Positions 1-10,245 of a DNA stretch of 41,718 nucleotides are shown here, piece after piece (position 1 is the stretch's first letter; each line of letters starts with the position of its first letter). Made by a program: the position numbers and the translations under genes. Source of the DNA: Fragilaria crotonensis (taxonomy: Eukaryota; Bacillariophyta; Fragilariophyceae; Fragilariales; Fragilariaceae). The notes under the pieces are model-generated. The model was not told the DNA's origin. It saw only the letters and a program-made list of their open reading frames with translations, and did not search any database. The DNA is taken from NCBI GenBank assembly GCA_022925895.1, contig JAKSYS010000564.1, positions 1-41,718 on the forward strand, read 5' to 3'.

Positions 1-528
1 AATACCATACGGTAATACAGTAGACAGTCCATTATTTTCTTAGTCTGTCCGTGACCCGTTCCCGTAGAATGCTACGGATCAGAACCTGGTACCACTGATC
101 TGCAACACAAAACTATTTGAATTCACTTCTAAGTAATTCAAATCATGAGTGTTGTTGCTTCAACAACACTCTTTTACTATGGACAACACTTCCCAAACAC
201 CACTCAGGAAGTGGGACTAAGACAACACTTCATTTGTGAGACTCCAACTAATGTTGCAAGTCTCACCTTCATTTTCATCCAATTCATCTTATAATTTCCA
301 CAAACCAAAAACAGTAAAGGCCTTTACTACTTAGTTTCCTACATTTCTACATCCTTGTATCAACAAATCTACCGCCATGGTGTATGTCTAAAAACACCAT
401 CGCCCAAAGCTGGACGATCCGTCAGGTTCGCTTCCTCACCCGTCAAGTCCAACGTTAGACTTCTAGGTCCTACTAACCTTAAGTCTACCGTCGGCCAGTA
501 CTCGTGTACCGATCACTGAACACTGTCA
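1..528 (+). repeat. 5' LTR (partial, first ~54 bp outside window)
   Basis: Position 1 aligns with 10985 in the 3' LTR and the identity runs to GTCA at 528, after which the two copies diverge. I count about five substitutions and about six one-base gaps between the copies; most gaps are missing bases in this left copy (for example near 129, 152, 391 and 516). A high gap-to-substitution ratio in young LTRs is odd. The LTR holds a good start context, ACCGCCATGG, at 371-380. Confidence 0.92.
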
Positions 529-617
529 TGGTTGCTCGCCTCGAACCACCGGTCCAAGGCTCTACCGTTGAGAAATTACTCGTCCGATCATTGGGCGAAC
601 CTTCGTACGGCCGTTAA
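377..617 (+). pseudogene. Open frame starting inside the LTR and running through the PBS
   Basis: The ATG at 377 lies in ACCGCCATGG, a strong eukaryotic start context. In the intact 3' LTR copy (ATG at 11364) the frame stays open to the LTR end and beyond (stop at 11547). Here one base is missing near 391 and another near 516. Allowing for those, the frame passes the LTR/PBS junction at 528/529 and continues to a TAA at 615-617. After a one-base shift, coding-like sequence resumes (VNNLSLTAKFPSLTDSP). I infer that the element's first protein may start in the LTR. No family was recognised. Confidence 0.45.
529..543 (+). other. Primer-binding site candidate
   Basis: Directly after the LTR's CA comes TGGTTGCTCGCC. 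The leading TGG fits the CCA end of a priming tRNA, with zero spacing. The rest does not look like the common initiator-Met PBS (TGGTAGCAGAG type), so another tRNA, or a tRNA fragment, would be the primer. The call rests on position and the TGG only. Confidence 0.5.
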
Positions 618-3200
618 CAATTTGAGTTTAACTGCTAAATTTCCCTCCCTCACGGACTCGCCAGCAGCGAATTTAAACTCCCATTGAAGAACAGAAGCTT
701 CCCCAAGTCCACCATGAAGAACGCCATCCCGCCCACCCTTGCCCCTCGCATCTCTAGGTCCGCCCGTAAGGCCGAAGACCGCGCCTTCGACGATAACGTC
801 GACGTTCGCGCCCCATCGGCGCGAATCCTGTCCCTCCCGACACGCCCACCCATCCTGGCCTCTATCATGGAGCCTTAGCTTTCGGATCTCCCAGAGGATC
901 CAAGCATCAACGTGTCCCGTTTTCCTTCTCCCAACACTACCCTGATGACGATCAGGATCAACCAACTAAGAAGAAGAGCACCTCCATCAAGAAAGGTCCC
1001 AAGCCGCCTACCATGCCAACAATTCCGACGACAATTTCGACCAGATCATCCAGGAGGATCGCAACCTCCACATCCATGAGCGCAACAACAAGATTGCAGC
1101 TCCTTCTCCTCAGGGCACCAACATTAGCCACAGGGCTACCACTCCAACCAAGATGGCTGCAAAGATGCAAGCCACTTCTCCAACTACTCCAACTTCTTTA
1201 ACCACTACGGATGACAACAAAAAGGGCACAACTACTGAACCAGAACATGAAACTACAAAGCATTATGCATCTACCAATGTTGCCTATAAGGACATTGGAC
1301 CTACAGATGATAATGAGGAGGACAACAACAGCAACAACAGGACTACAATTACTACAGCTACCAATTTGAGCAAATGCACTAATTTCAACAACATGGAGCC
1401 ACACTCCACAACCGATATCGCGGACGCCAACGCCGCCATCCAAACGCCACCACAGGAGCTTACTTTGCCCCCTACGGTTCCCTCGAAGCGCAGGCATCGC
1501 GCTCGCAGATTTTATCCCCGTCGTCGCCCTCGCACGTCGCGACCCCAAATCGATCCATACGACGATCCGACGTCGCTGCAATACCTCTCTCGAGACATCC
1601 TGGATTTAATTGATGACGCCTTTTCCAACTCTTCTTTCCGCCTCTTGCTCCGTTCCGACAACGAAGGCGATTCGCGCCCGAGCTCGCTTGTAAGAACCGC
1701 TCAGCACGCGCCGACTTCTGATCATCATTTCTCCCACTATCACAACAACTTGAAGTTGGACATCATCGATATGGCTCACTACGTTTGCACAATTCACATG
1801 TTCACCGAAGATGAGGAGCCAATTAAAGCCTCATATTCCCTGGGGACGATCCAGACACGACGTTGACGAGATCATCAGAGCCACTGGGAACATGTATTTG
1901 ATGTCAGTTCAAAACACTCACCATGATCGCACACGCGCTGGTACGCCACACTACGCGATGCCAGGCGCCACAGTACAGCCTTCTCAGCAACATCCCCAAA
2001 TTTGAGCGAATTCGAAGCGACAGATCTCGAGAAACGACTGTTCAAAGTTCTAAGAGTCATTCGGCACTTTGGTGGGTACCGACAACTCTGCAGACTCGCG
2101 ACTCAAAACTATGACGTCTGATGAGAACAGTGATAACGGCTCTGCTACCCCGCAATTTTGTACTGATTTTTCCACGATTGAACCAGAAATTCCAGATTCC
2201 CCAAAATTCCACAGCTACCTCATACGTTCTACGAACTATACCCGAGTACAGCCCCTGCTCTTTTCGGAATCCGATCCCGAACCAACTCGCAACGACAACT
2301 CAACCCTCGATTCCGTTTCAAAATTTTCCACGTCAAGTCCGATTCCTGACGTCGTTTTGGAGATTTCCGATTCTGGGAAACGTTCCGTTAACGGTTCTAA
2401 CGCATCGCTCTCGTACTGTGCTGCCGTTGACAGAAACACGCAGCTACTGTCGTTCGTACCGCGGTTTCCTCCCCAATCCACAACAATGGGCCTGCAGAGC
2501 CCACAATCCGACCGTTTCCTCTGAGACTTTGACCTATTTGGATGTTCAGCACCCTGTCCCAATCAAATTGGAAGATTTGCCAAGCTCCCAAGCTGATGAT
2601 GTCGATGTTTTCCTTGCGATCATTGTTACTCCTGCAGTAATAATGACTCAACTAGAAACTGTTAACTTTATCCTGATGCCGACCCAGATCCGCTACCAGA
2701 AGTTGCAAAGCGACCTGATCCCAAACCAATGGACATTGTTGAAGATGATCTTGACAATAATGGCGCACTAACCCAGATATTGGTGAACCTATTGAGGTAC
2801 CAAGCGCAGCTTAACAACCCTGTCAGACTACTGCCTCCTCTCGCCCTGCCCCACCGTTGCGATCCGCCAACCCCTCGACGCCATTCATCACCACCCTTTT
2901 CGGATGTTCCAACTTCCATCACATTCCGTCCGCACCTGTTTTTCACCGAGGCAATGCTAATGGACACACTCAACGGCACGATTCACCTTCGCGACCTACC
3001 GCTTGCGTTCGCACAAGTGCAACTATCTCTGCCTTTGCATCAACACACTCGCCGACCCACCCGAACTCAACATCATCCGTGGCCTCGACAAACACTTCAT
3101 CCACCACATCCTACGCTCGCGTCATACGCAACCATATGTATATCGACGACTGATCTGGCACCAACATCCCACTTCTGAATGTACGACCCGATAAACTCCT
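618..3200 (+). pseudogene. Retrotransposon leader coding region of unknown function, frame-broken
   Basis: Coding-like sequence continues with a frame change every 100-450 bp. Readable segments are about 684-878, 1010-1866, 2069-2524, 2729-2820 and 3003-3190. They give a hydrophilic polypeptide rich in Thr, Asn, Pro and Asp, with a Thr/Asn-rich stretch around 1200-1380, a basic Arg-rich patch near 1490-1545 (PSKRRHRARRFYPRRR) and acidic stretches after it. A basic patch in a disordered region would fit nucleic-acid binding, but that is inference. I recognise no domain. That neighbouring segments join smoothly when a single base is allowed argues for one original long frame. Confidence 0.5.
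1153..1866 (+). CDS. Longest open segment of the leader's first half (237 aa from the first ATG)
   Basis: The frame is open upstream of the ATG to about 1010, so 1153 is probably not a true start. The first 110 residues are low-complexity Thr/Asn/Glu-rich. A basic run (KRRHRARRFYPRRRPRTSR) follows near residue 110, then a more ordered part (DPTSLQYLSRDILDLIDDAF). The segment ends at a frame break rather than a natural C-terminus, because coding-like sequence (RHDVDEIIRATGNMYLMSVQ) continues in another frame at 1830-1920. It lies between the LTR and Gag of the copia element. No homologous family recognised. Confidence 0.4.
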   Translation: MAAKMQATSPTTPTSLTTTDDNKKGTTTEPEHETTKHYASTNVAYKDIGPTDDNEEDNNSNNRTTITTATNLSKCTNFNNMEPHSTTDIADANAAIQTPPQELTLPPTVPSKRRHRARRFYPRRRPRTSRPQIDPYDDPTSLQYLSRDILDLIDDAFSNSSFRLLLRSDNEGDSRPSSLVRTAQHAPTSDHHFSHYHNNLKLDIIDMAHYVCTIHMFTEDEEPIKASYSLGTIQTRR

Positions 3201-3213
3201 GCTCCTACGTAGC

Positions 3214-4311
3214 ATGAAGCACACCCTCAATCGCGCTACCAACATGGTCGTCCAACACCTCAACGAACAGCAACGCTCCCAGTTCCTGCCCCGCCGAACT
3301 CCCCGAGCATTCAGCGACATCGACGACGCGTTCCATGACGACCCTCCAGACTGTCCGATGGAAACGCGATGCGCAGTCGCCATCATCTACGCGCTCAGGT
3401 TACTATACATCACGCATCACCGCAACTATTTCAGCCGCGACCATGGACTAGCTGAGCACTATTTTTATCCGGACCATCTATTCGCAATCGCAAAGGAAAT
3501 CAAGTCAACTGCCGCCGCTCTAAGTCTCCTTCCCGACACAACAACCTTCAACCTCCTGCCCCGTTTTGTTCACGATGCCTTTGACGAAGTCGACGACCTA
3601 TTCCCCGGAACATCCCTCGGCCACCGTTCTGATCAATATTATCGCGACAAACTGCCCTATCTCCAAACGGAATTCGAACTCGTGCAACCTTATGTAACGG
3701 ACTACATCAATTCTTTCCCAACGCCATCCACCGAAGCCAGATTGCGTCTGACCGCCTGCGAATTGATTAACATTGCTCTTTTTCAACATGCTATCATCCA
3801 TCGTATAATAAAGCGTTCCAAGCAACCTGAACTCAACAACAACCAAGTTTTCATTGGCAACCTCCCCCTGCAGACATGTTCCTTTCCAGTTTGCTACCTG
3901 CTACCCAATGATCACTACCCTTCTGATGTCCAACTAACCTTTGACAATGTGACTGAGGATACTTTGGCCATCAATCATGTGATTTGCAATCCCCTCATCC
4001 TTCAGGAGCTCATCGCCATGAACCGATTCGACAGCGACCCCTCAAGTACATGGAGATTTACAACCGCCTCACCGATAGCGACCGACACCGTCAACGATTC
4101 AATTGACTTCCTGCCCCATTTTGAATACGTTCTATTCCGGGTTGTGCAACTGCTTCATCCCAAAGATCCAACTGGCATTATCAGAGAGAACTACCCACCT
4201 ACCAATGTTGTTATTTTCCAGGGCTCCCTCCAAGCTCCCACCTACTGCTTTGGCTCCCCACTGAAATTGCTATCCCTACCCCAACAACTGGTTCTTTCCC
4301 ATCAACCTTGA
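3214..4311 (+). CDS. Retrotransposon-encoded orphan protein, 365-aa open segment
   Basis: This is the longest open segment in the leader and looks like a folded protein: balanced composition, several helical stretches (METRCAVAIIYALRLLYI; ARLRLTACELINIALFQHAI) and few repeats. There are three Cys in CSFPVCYLLPND-type context near residues 230-245 but no recognisable metal-binding pattern. Coding-like sequence continues upstream in the same frame to about 3180, so the ATG may be internal. It also continues downstream in another frame (from 4331). It is not Gag, PR, IN, RT or RH, all of which lie further 3'. It may be a lineage-specific element protein or captured host sequence. Function unknown. 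Confidence 0.5.
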   Translation: MKHTLNRATNMVVQHLNEQQRSQFLPRRTPRAFSDIDDAFHDDPPDCPMETRCAVAIIYALRLLYITHHRNYFSRDHGLAEHYFYPDHLFAIAKEIKSTAAALSLLPDTTTFNLLPRFVHDAFDEVDDLFPGTSLGHRSDQYYRDKLPYLQTEFELVQPYVTDYINSFPTPSTEARLRLTACELINIALFQHAIIHRIIKRSKQPELNNNQVFIGNLPLQTCSFPVCYLLPNDHYPSDVQLTFDNVTEDTLAINHVICNPLILQELIAMNRFDSDPSSTWRFTTASPIATDTVNDSIDFLPHFEYVLFRVVQLLHPKDPTGIIRENYPPTNVVIFQGSLQAPTYCFGSPLKLLSLPQQLVLSHQP

Positions 4312-4330
4312 CCATTCTGGAGATCCATCA

Positions 4331-5578
4331 TTGTCAACAATATTTCTGGTGAAGCCTACAATCGTTCCACAGTTCAACGCCTCTTTCGGACCCAGACTGC
4401 CAAACCAATTCCCTGATCAAGTTAACGACCCGGATTGGATACCACGCCACACTGCCGATTTACGTCGCCACCCCGATGCCGACTTGTACCACGTTGCCTG
4501 CGACCCCAAACGCATCCCGTTTCCTTGGCTGTCCGCTTGATTCCAGTTTATACCACAGGCCCCAGTGGACAGACTATTTATCAAGCATGGGCTCTTCCAC
4601 ACCTTAACAATGCCCTCCGCGATCCTGAACTGCAACTATTCAACAATTTCTCTCTTACTATCACACTGCAAAGAAAACCACCCTGAGTTCCCATTCATTG
4701 ATCTCATGGGATCTGATTCACCTGTTCCAAACTATGGTGAGTCTAGTTCAAAATGTTTACATTATCCTGGTTGTTATGCTGGTTACTTACCTCTTTCTAT
4801 CTGTGACAGTCTAAGCTGTCCCAATCAGATAGAATCAGTTGCAAGTAACAATATAATTACCTTTCAACAGGATAATAGTACATTTTCTGGACCACATTTT
4901 GCATGTCTTGCCGTTTCAACTCGCCGTTCATCTTTATTATCGGATCCGACTCGAACCCCGGACCCCAGGACGAAATTCCTGCACAAAACGACCCGCAAAC
5001 GCAAATTTTTGCACCAAACGAACCCCAAACTGCAATTTTACACGACGAACACGGCGACGAAATTCCTGCGCAAACGACACTACCGGCGAAAATCCAACGC
5101 AAAAACACCACCGACAGCCCGGAAATTCTCCCAACAGCTAATTTCCGACGCAGAAACTACATACGACGAACACGCACAAACAACTCAACAACTGCCCGAA
5201 CTCACCAAATCTCGCATTTTTACCACCAAACTCGCCCGAAACAAGCAGTTCACACCGAAACACCCTCAACTCGCCTCCAACTGCGAAATCAACAACTGGG
5301 CCTCTAAAACGCTTCTCCGATGCATTTTCAGGCATTCTCACGCCGAAAAACGTAAAATTACCTCACAATCCGGACGCCACCAACTCGAACCCACAACCTC
5401 CGATTTCGACAACTTTTTCGACGACACCCAAAATTATACCTACCAAAAGTTCTCACCCCAAAATTTGAACCCCAACCACCAAATCCGTCGCAAAATCTTT
5501 CGCAACCCCAAAATCAACACAACAAAATTATTCAACCTCCCAGCCGAAATCTGCCAAACCTACGCAAAAATCACCTAA
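4331..5578 (+). pseudogene. Retrotransposon leader, second half, frame-broken
   Basis: Segments at 4331-4540, 4500-4683 and 4565-5578 read in different frames. The 3' part is unusual: in the frame of 4903-5307 it encodes a Gln/Pro/Asn-rich stretch with a repeated DEIPAQ motif (residues near 22 and 55), while the overlapping frame from 4565 is open for 337 codons and very Lys/Arg/Thr-rich. Both frames are long because the stretch is A/C-rich and low in stops, so openness alone is weak evidence. I favour the DEIPAQ frame as coding because of its acidic-hydrophilic, repeat-like character. Function not recognised. Confidence 0.35.
4737..4870 (+). other. Possible spliceosomal intron inside the retrotransposon
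   Basis: GTGAGT occurs at 4737 and a pyrimidine-rich TTACCTTTCAACAG ends at 4870, giving a 134-bp candidate of the size and style of introns in neighbouring host genes. The interval is more AT-rich than its flanks. The reading frame also stays open across it in one frame, so splicing is not required by the sequence. Confidence 0.25.
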
Positions 5579-5819
5579 TTTTGGAAACGACGACCAAAAC
5601 CCCCAAATGCACAAAATCCGTTGCAACACGCCCAACTCCACGCCAGGCGACCCACGCACCTTCACATACCCTCCCACTGTTGAAACCTTCTTTGATGAGG
5701 ACACAGACCATGATTCAGAAGAAGAACCGCACATTCAACACACATCCCTGATGCGCTCACATCATCAACGCGAACCGATTTTACTTATCCGCCAATTGAG
5801 GACCTCACGAAAACACTTT

Positions 5820-6895
5820 TGAAATACGCCAAAATGCCTAATCGCAAATTGGCCTACCCAACCGACCTTCAAACACGCCGCCGACACTTTAACACCTTCA
5901 TTGACAACCTTCAATTGTTTGTAACATTTCCCGTGGATGCGCCAAGTCTTTGATCTTTGGCCAAAACAAGTGTCCTATTCACACCCTTTTGTTGGCACTG
6001 CTATCTACAATTTGATCTTCACAAGCGTTTGCGACCCTTGCCAAAACACATCATTGATGGCCCACAGACGCTCGGACTGCAATTCTCACTCTACGACGCC
6101 ACTGCGCTCCGCTAACTCCTGATCATGTCGAACGAACTCGCGAAAGCTTTCTGCTCAATCAAACAACCACATCATGAAGTCGCAACCTCCTACCTCAACC
6201 GCATTCGCCTTCTCACGCGCGACTGCTATCATGCTGGAATACCCAACACTGACGCCGAACTCATCAAACGCACCGTTCGTGGTGGAAGCAATCACTCCTT
6301 CGCCGCATCCTACCAACGCTTCGACGCCGACATACGTCGCGCAGAACTGAATGACGAAGCTCTGCCACCATTCGCCGAACTCGAAAGCCATCTCCTGAAC
6401 ATTGACGAATCCCGTGGCCTCACACTCCCATCCCAAAACCACCGCAACTACAACCAACACGCCAACGCTGCCCGTGGTCACCACTCCCACCATTTTCAAC
6501 CGCGCCACAACCAAACTACCCAACGTGTTTTCACACAAAGACAACAACAAGCTTTCAGTTCCATCCTTCGACCTTATTCCAATCCCAGCAGCAACAATCA
6601 AACCGAAACCAACCACCGCGACCACCGCAAAACCATTCGCGCCCGTTCCGACCTCCTACAAATCCTTGCGACCACCATTCAACAACTCGAATCAACGTCG
6701 TCCACCACCACCCTCCCGCGGCCATCCAACCAGCCTCAACGAAACAATCGACCACCTTTCCGACCGACGTCCAGTCCCAATCAACGTCCATCTCCTAACG
6801 GATCCAACAACAACCATTCGCGCAAACTTCCAATGCCGCTACAATCGTCTGCAATAACTGCGGACGCCTCGGCCCTATGCGCGCAACTGCACTAA
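5820..6895 (+). pseudogene. Gag (capsid-like region and broken CCHC zinc knuckle)
   Basis: The clearest segment is 6125-6895. It opens with a copia-Gag-like helical region (YLNRIRLLTRDCYHAGIPN, then AELIKRTVRGG) and passes into a Asn/Gln/His/Arg-rich nucleic-acid-binding tail. At 6850-6890 the codons spell CNNCGRLG, and then, only if one base is added near 6874, H-Y-A-R-N-C, which completes C-x2-C-x4-H-x4-C. As written, the frame runs off and stops at 6895. The N-terminal part (RRRHFNTFIDNLQLFVTFPV) lies in a different frame at about 5870-5950. In the cell Gag would coat and package the element's RNA. Confidence 0.7.
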
Positions 6896-7117
6896 CCCCA
6901 GATCCAACCAAAACAATCGCTCCACCAACCCTCAAAGACCATCCAACAATGAAAACGCTGCTCCCGCAACCAACAACGCGCCTACTTCATCACTGACTCT
7001 GGCCAAAACTCACCAGACCAATCAAGATACCACCACCAAGCCTTTTCAGCCTCATCTTTTGACAACACTGATGGTCACCCATCCACCATCCCTTGGCCCA
7101 ATCCTGACCTACCTCAG

Positions 7118-7483
7118 ATGACCATCAACCAACCTCTCCTTGACAGAGATTATCTACCATCTGCCAATTATTCTCCTCCCAACTCTGGAGCCACAGCTTA
7201 CTTTCCAGATGACCCCAATCACCATACCAAAGATTTGGTCCCCCACATCTTGAAAACTGGCTACCTGACAGTGGTGCTACCAGCCATTATACTCCACTCT
7301 TCAGCGACCTCCACGATGTCGAACCCTGCAGTGTTCCAATCTCCTTAGCTGATGGCAGCACCAAGATGTCCACTCACAAAGGCACAACTGCATGCCACTT
7401 CACCACTGATGATGGCCTCAAGTCCATCCTAGGACTCACTGATGTCTACTATGTTGAAGGTCTCAGCCACAGACTCCTCTCTT
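7118..7483 (+). pseudogene. Retropepsin-like aspartic protease region
   Basis: In the frame starting TGG at 7258 the sequence reads WLPDSGATSHYTP, the active-site D-S/T-G-A signature of copia proteases (catalytic Asp codon 7267-7269). It continues through SLADGSTKMSTHKGT and SILGLTDVYYVEGLSHRLLS, typical of the copia PR to GAG_pre-integrase stretch. A TAA at 7483-7485 interrupts it; one added T would let the frame continue (LTALSCTQNSVLIKN..). The enzyme would cut the Gag-Pol polyprotein. Confidence 0.75.
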
Positions 7484-7732
7484 AACTGCTCTATCATGCA
7501 CCCAAAACAGTGTCCTGATCAAGAACAGAGCCACAACAATCCAACTCCCAAATGGTTCCACATACACTTGGCCAATGCTGACCAGAGAACTCCCTTCATC
7601 ACAACAAGCCTTCTCAACCATCTCCAACTCTAACCTACCTTCTGACCCTGACTCTGAACCTGATGAACAACATTTTGATGACACTACACCCCTGTTGACA
7701 CCGATCAACGCCGTTCAGTCACCGCCCTACCT

Positions 7733-8710
7733 TTGGAACTCATCTACCGACGACTTGCTTTCCGAAATTTCCGCAATCTTATGGTCGGATCCCTTCACCA
7801 AACATGGAATGACCATGTCTTGACACCTACTGTTGATCACAACTCCTGGCCTCTACGCATTTCAATAAGCAAAAACGTGCCCGCAACAAAACTCCTCAAC
7901 GCCAAGGCACTGAACCTTTCCCGCCTTCATCTTGACCTAATGCGCAACCCTTTCCGCTATGGTCTCACAACCAATACCAACTTTTCAGCCTACTTGTTTA
8001 TTGTCACAACACCTGGCAAACTAACAGGTTGGATTGGTCTCCCAACTGAAAGCACAGCTTCCATTATTACTGCTCTAAAGCAATGGCTAACTGACACAGA
8101 ACTCCTTGGCACCCAATCTGTCCGTTTTATCCGCACTGATGCTGGATCTGCTTTCACCTCAACCAAATTCATTTCTGAATGCACTTCACTTGGTATCAAA
8201 GTTGAAGCTGCAGCACCTGAACATCAAGAAATGAATGGCATTTGCGAAGCCAAATGGCGTGAAGTCCACAACACTGCCAACATACTCTTGAACAATGCAA
8301 GACTAGGAGGAGCATTCTTCCATCATGCCCATGCCTATGCTGTTCAAATCCTCAATGTCTGCCCAGCCAAGAATGTTATTGACCAACATGGCAACCCAAC
8401 AACTCCCTATCAATACAGCTTTCAACGCAAGCCTTCCCTAGCCAACTTCCGCGTCTTCGGATGTCCAACATTCTTCAAACGCTACGAACCAACTTTCCGC
8501 AACAAACATAACCTACAAGCAACAACTCCAACGTGCATCGCGGAATTTTCCTTGGATTTCCTGACAACTCTGCAGGCTGGTTAATCTACTCGCCAGACCA
8601 ACCCCAAAGCCTCATCATAACCCGCGACGCCTACTTCGATGAAGACTTCAACTCCGCTCTCTGTTTCGATTCCAAACCTTTTGCTGGAGCGTACCCATCC
8701 GCTCCCACTT
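7733..8710 (+). pseudogene. Integrase core (DD35E)
   Basis: The open segment 7733-8584 contains the rve catalytic core: Asp at residue 68 (HLDLMRN, codon 7934), Asp at residue 136 (RTDAGSAF, codon 8138) and Glu at residue 172 (HQEMNGICEAKW, codon 8246), with exactly 35 residues between the last two. The copia motif FRVFGCPTFFKRY follows near residue 240. After a frame change at about 8540 the C-terminal part continues (RGIFLGFPDNSAGWLIYSPD, to about 8710), a typical copia GKGKE-region homologue. The catalytic triad is complete. It inserts the cDNA into the genome. Confidence 0.85.
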
Positions 8711-9160
8711 CAATCCATGGACTTCGTGACACTCAGAGAACTCTGAACCATCTACCTACCATCAAACTGGCTCTGCAGCCAACCTTGGTAACCCACCATC
8801 AACTTTCATTGATACTTCCAACCATCATTCTTCCTCCCTGCCATCCCTGAAACTGATGACAATGCCCAAAGATGATCCACCTTCTCCACTTGCTGCAATC
8901 AAACATACAACTCCTCATGGTCCAACACCACCCACACCACATCAAATCAACTTTGTCACCCATCAACAACATCATTCCCAACTCCACAAGATGATGACCA
9001 TCTACTTCAAGAATGCAATGAAGATCTACCAACTATTGATCCCATTCACTCTGCCATGATGACAATTGACAACTCTCAGCAACAATCCACAAGCCAACCC
9101 CAGGAACCTGTGGACAAATATCTTCCAGAACCTCAGTCTCTCAAAGCTGTCCTCAAACTT
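8711..9160 (+). pseudogene. Integrase-RT linker of the Pol polyprotein
   Basis: A low-complexity stretch rich in His, Thr, Pro and Gln joins the integrase tail to the RT. Frames change at least twice. Copia Pol proteins have a variable linker at this position, and nothing else is seen here. Confidence 0.5.
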
Positions 9161-10018
9161 GATGATAATGTCCGCAATGCTTGGCTACATGCAATCAAAA
9201 TGAAATCAAGAACCTCATTGACCATGATACCTTCATCCTTGGACAAACTCCACACAAAGATGAACTCATTATCCCAGTCAAACTTGTGCTCAAAGCAAAA
9301 CAAACTGCAACTGGAAAACTTGACAAACTAAAGCTCGCCTTGTCGCCCGTGGCGACCTGGAGCGTCTCCTGAAAAGAGTCAAAGCCATCAACCAACAACG
9401 ACTCCTTGAACAACGTCAAGAAATTGCTGAATCTACCAATTCACCTGGCACTCCAAAACCTATACCTGTTGAACCACTCATGTATGAAGACACCTGGTCA
9501 CCCTGTGCATCTGCAAGAGGGTCAAACTATTCATTGCAACCATCTGTGCATCCAGAAGAAGTGTCAAGAGTGCTGACTTCATTGGTGCCTACCTCCAAGC
9601 AAAGTTATTGGTCGCCACTTTGTGAAACTGCCATTGGAATACGCCTATCACTTCCCTGAATACGCTAAATTCTTTGGCTCCCAATGTTACTGAACAAAGG
9701 AATCTACGGTCTCGTCTACTCCGGCAAATATTGGAACATTGAATTTTCGGAATGGCTCTACTCCCAAGGCTTTATCAATCTCCTTCCGAACCGTCTTATT
9801 TTGTCCGATACGACAAACACAATCAATGGCTCCGTCTCTATTTTTCGTCGATGATATGCTCTACGCTGGAAGCAACGATTCCATCGAAAAACAATTTGAA
9901 GATTCCGTCCGCAATCGCTTCGATGTCAAATTCCTCGGACCTGCGCAATGGTTCCTCCAAATGCGTATCCACAAACACTCCGACTCAAGCTATACTCTGG
10001 ATCAACACCGCTACGTTT
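9160..10018 (+). pseudogene. Reverse transcriptase (RVT_2 type), frame-broken
   Basis: The start (WLHAIK.NEIKNLIDHDTFIL) and a basic segment ending KARLVARGD (about 9325-9360, across a frame change) match the N-terminal copia RT. The first catalytic Asp is in ADFIGAYLQAK (codon 9575). GIYGLVYSGKYWNIEFSEWL follows at about 9695-9760. The YxDD box is FFVDDMLYAGSND (Asp codons 9850 and 9853) in the frame of 9739-10020, and the C-terminal LGPAQWFLQMRI is present. At least three frame changes split the domain. All three catalytic aspartates are still encoded. Confidence 0.85.
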
Positions 10019-10245
10019 GAATACTCTCCAACGTTATGACCCGAATTCCAGAATTCCCGAACGCGATACCCCTTTCCTCCCGACTACACCTTCAGCAAGG
10101 ATAACCGCCCGTAACCGCCTCTGACGTTACCCTCGTCGAACAAAAGCAACAACGCTTCCTTCCGCTCTGCCGTCTGCACTCTCCTCTACCTTGCATACAA
10201 TACAAGAGCTGACATCCTATTTGCTGTCTGCAAACTTGCTAAAGC

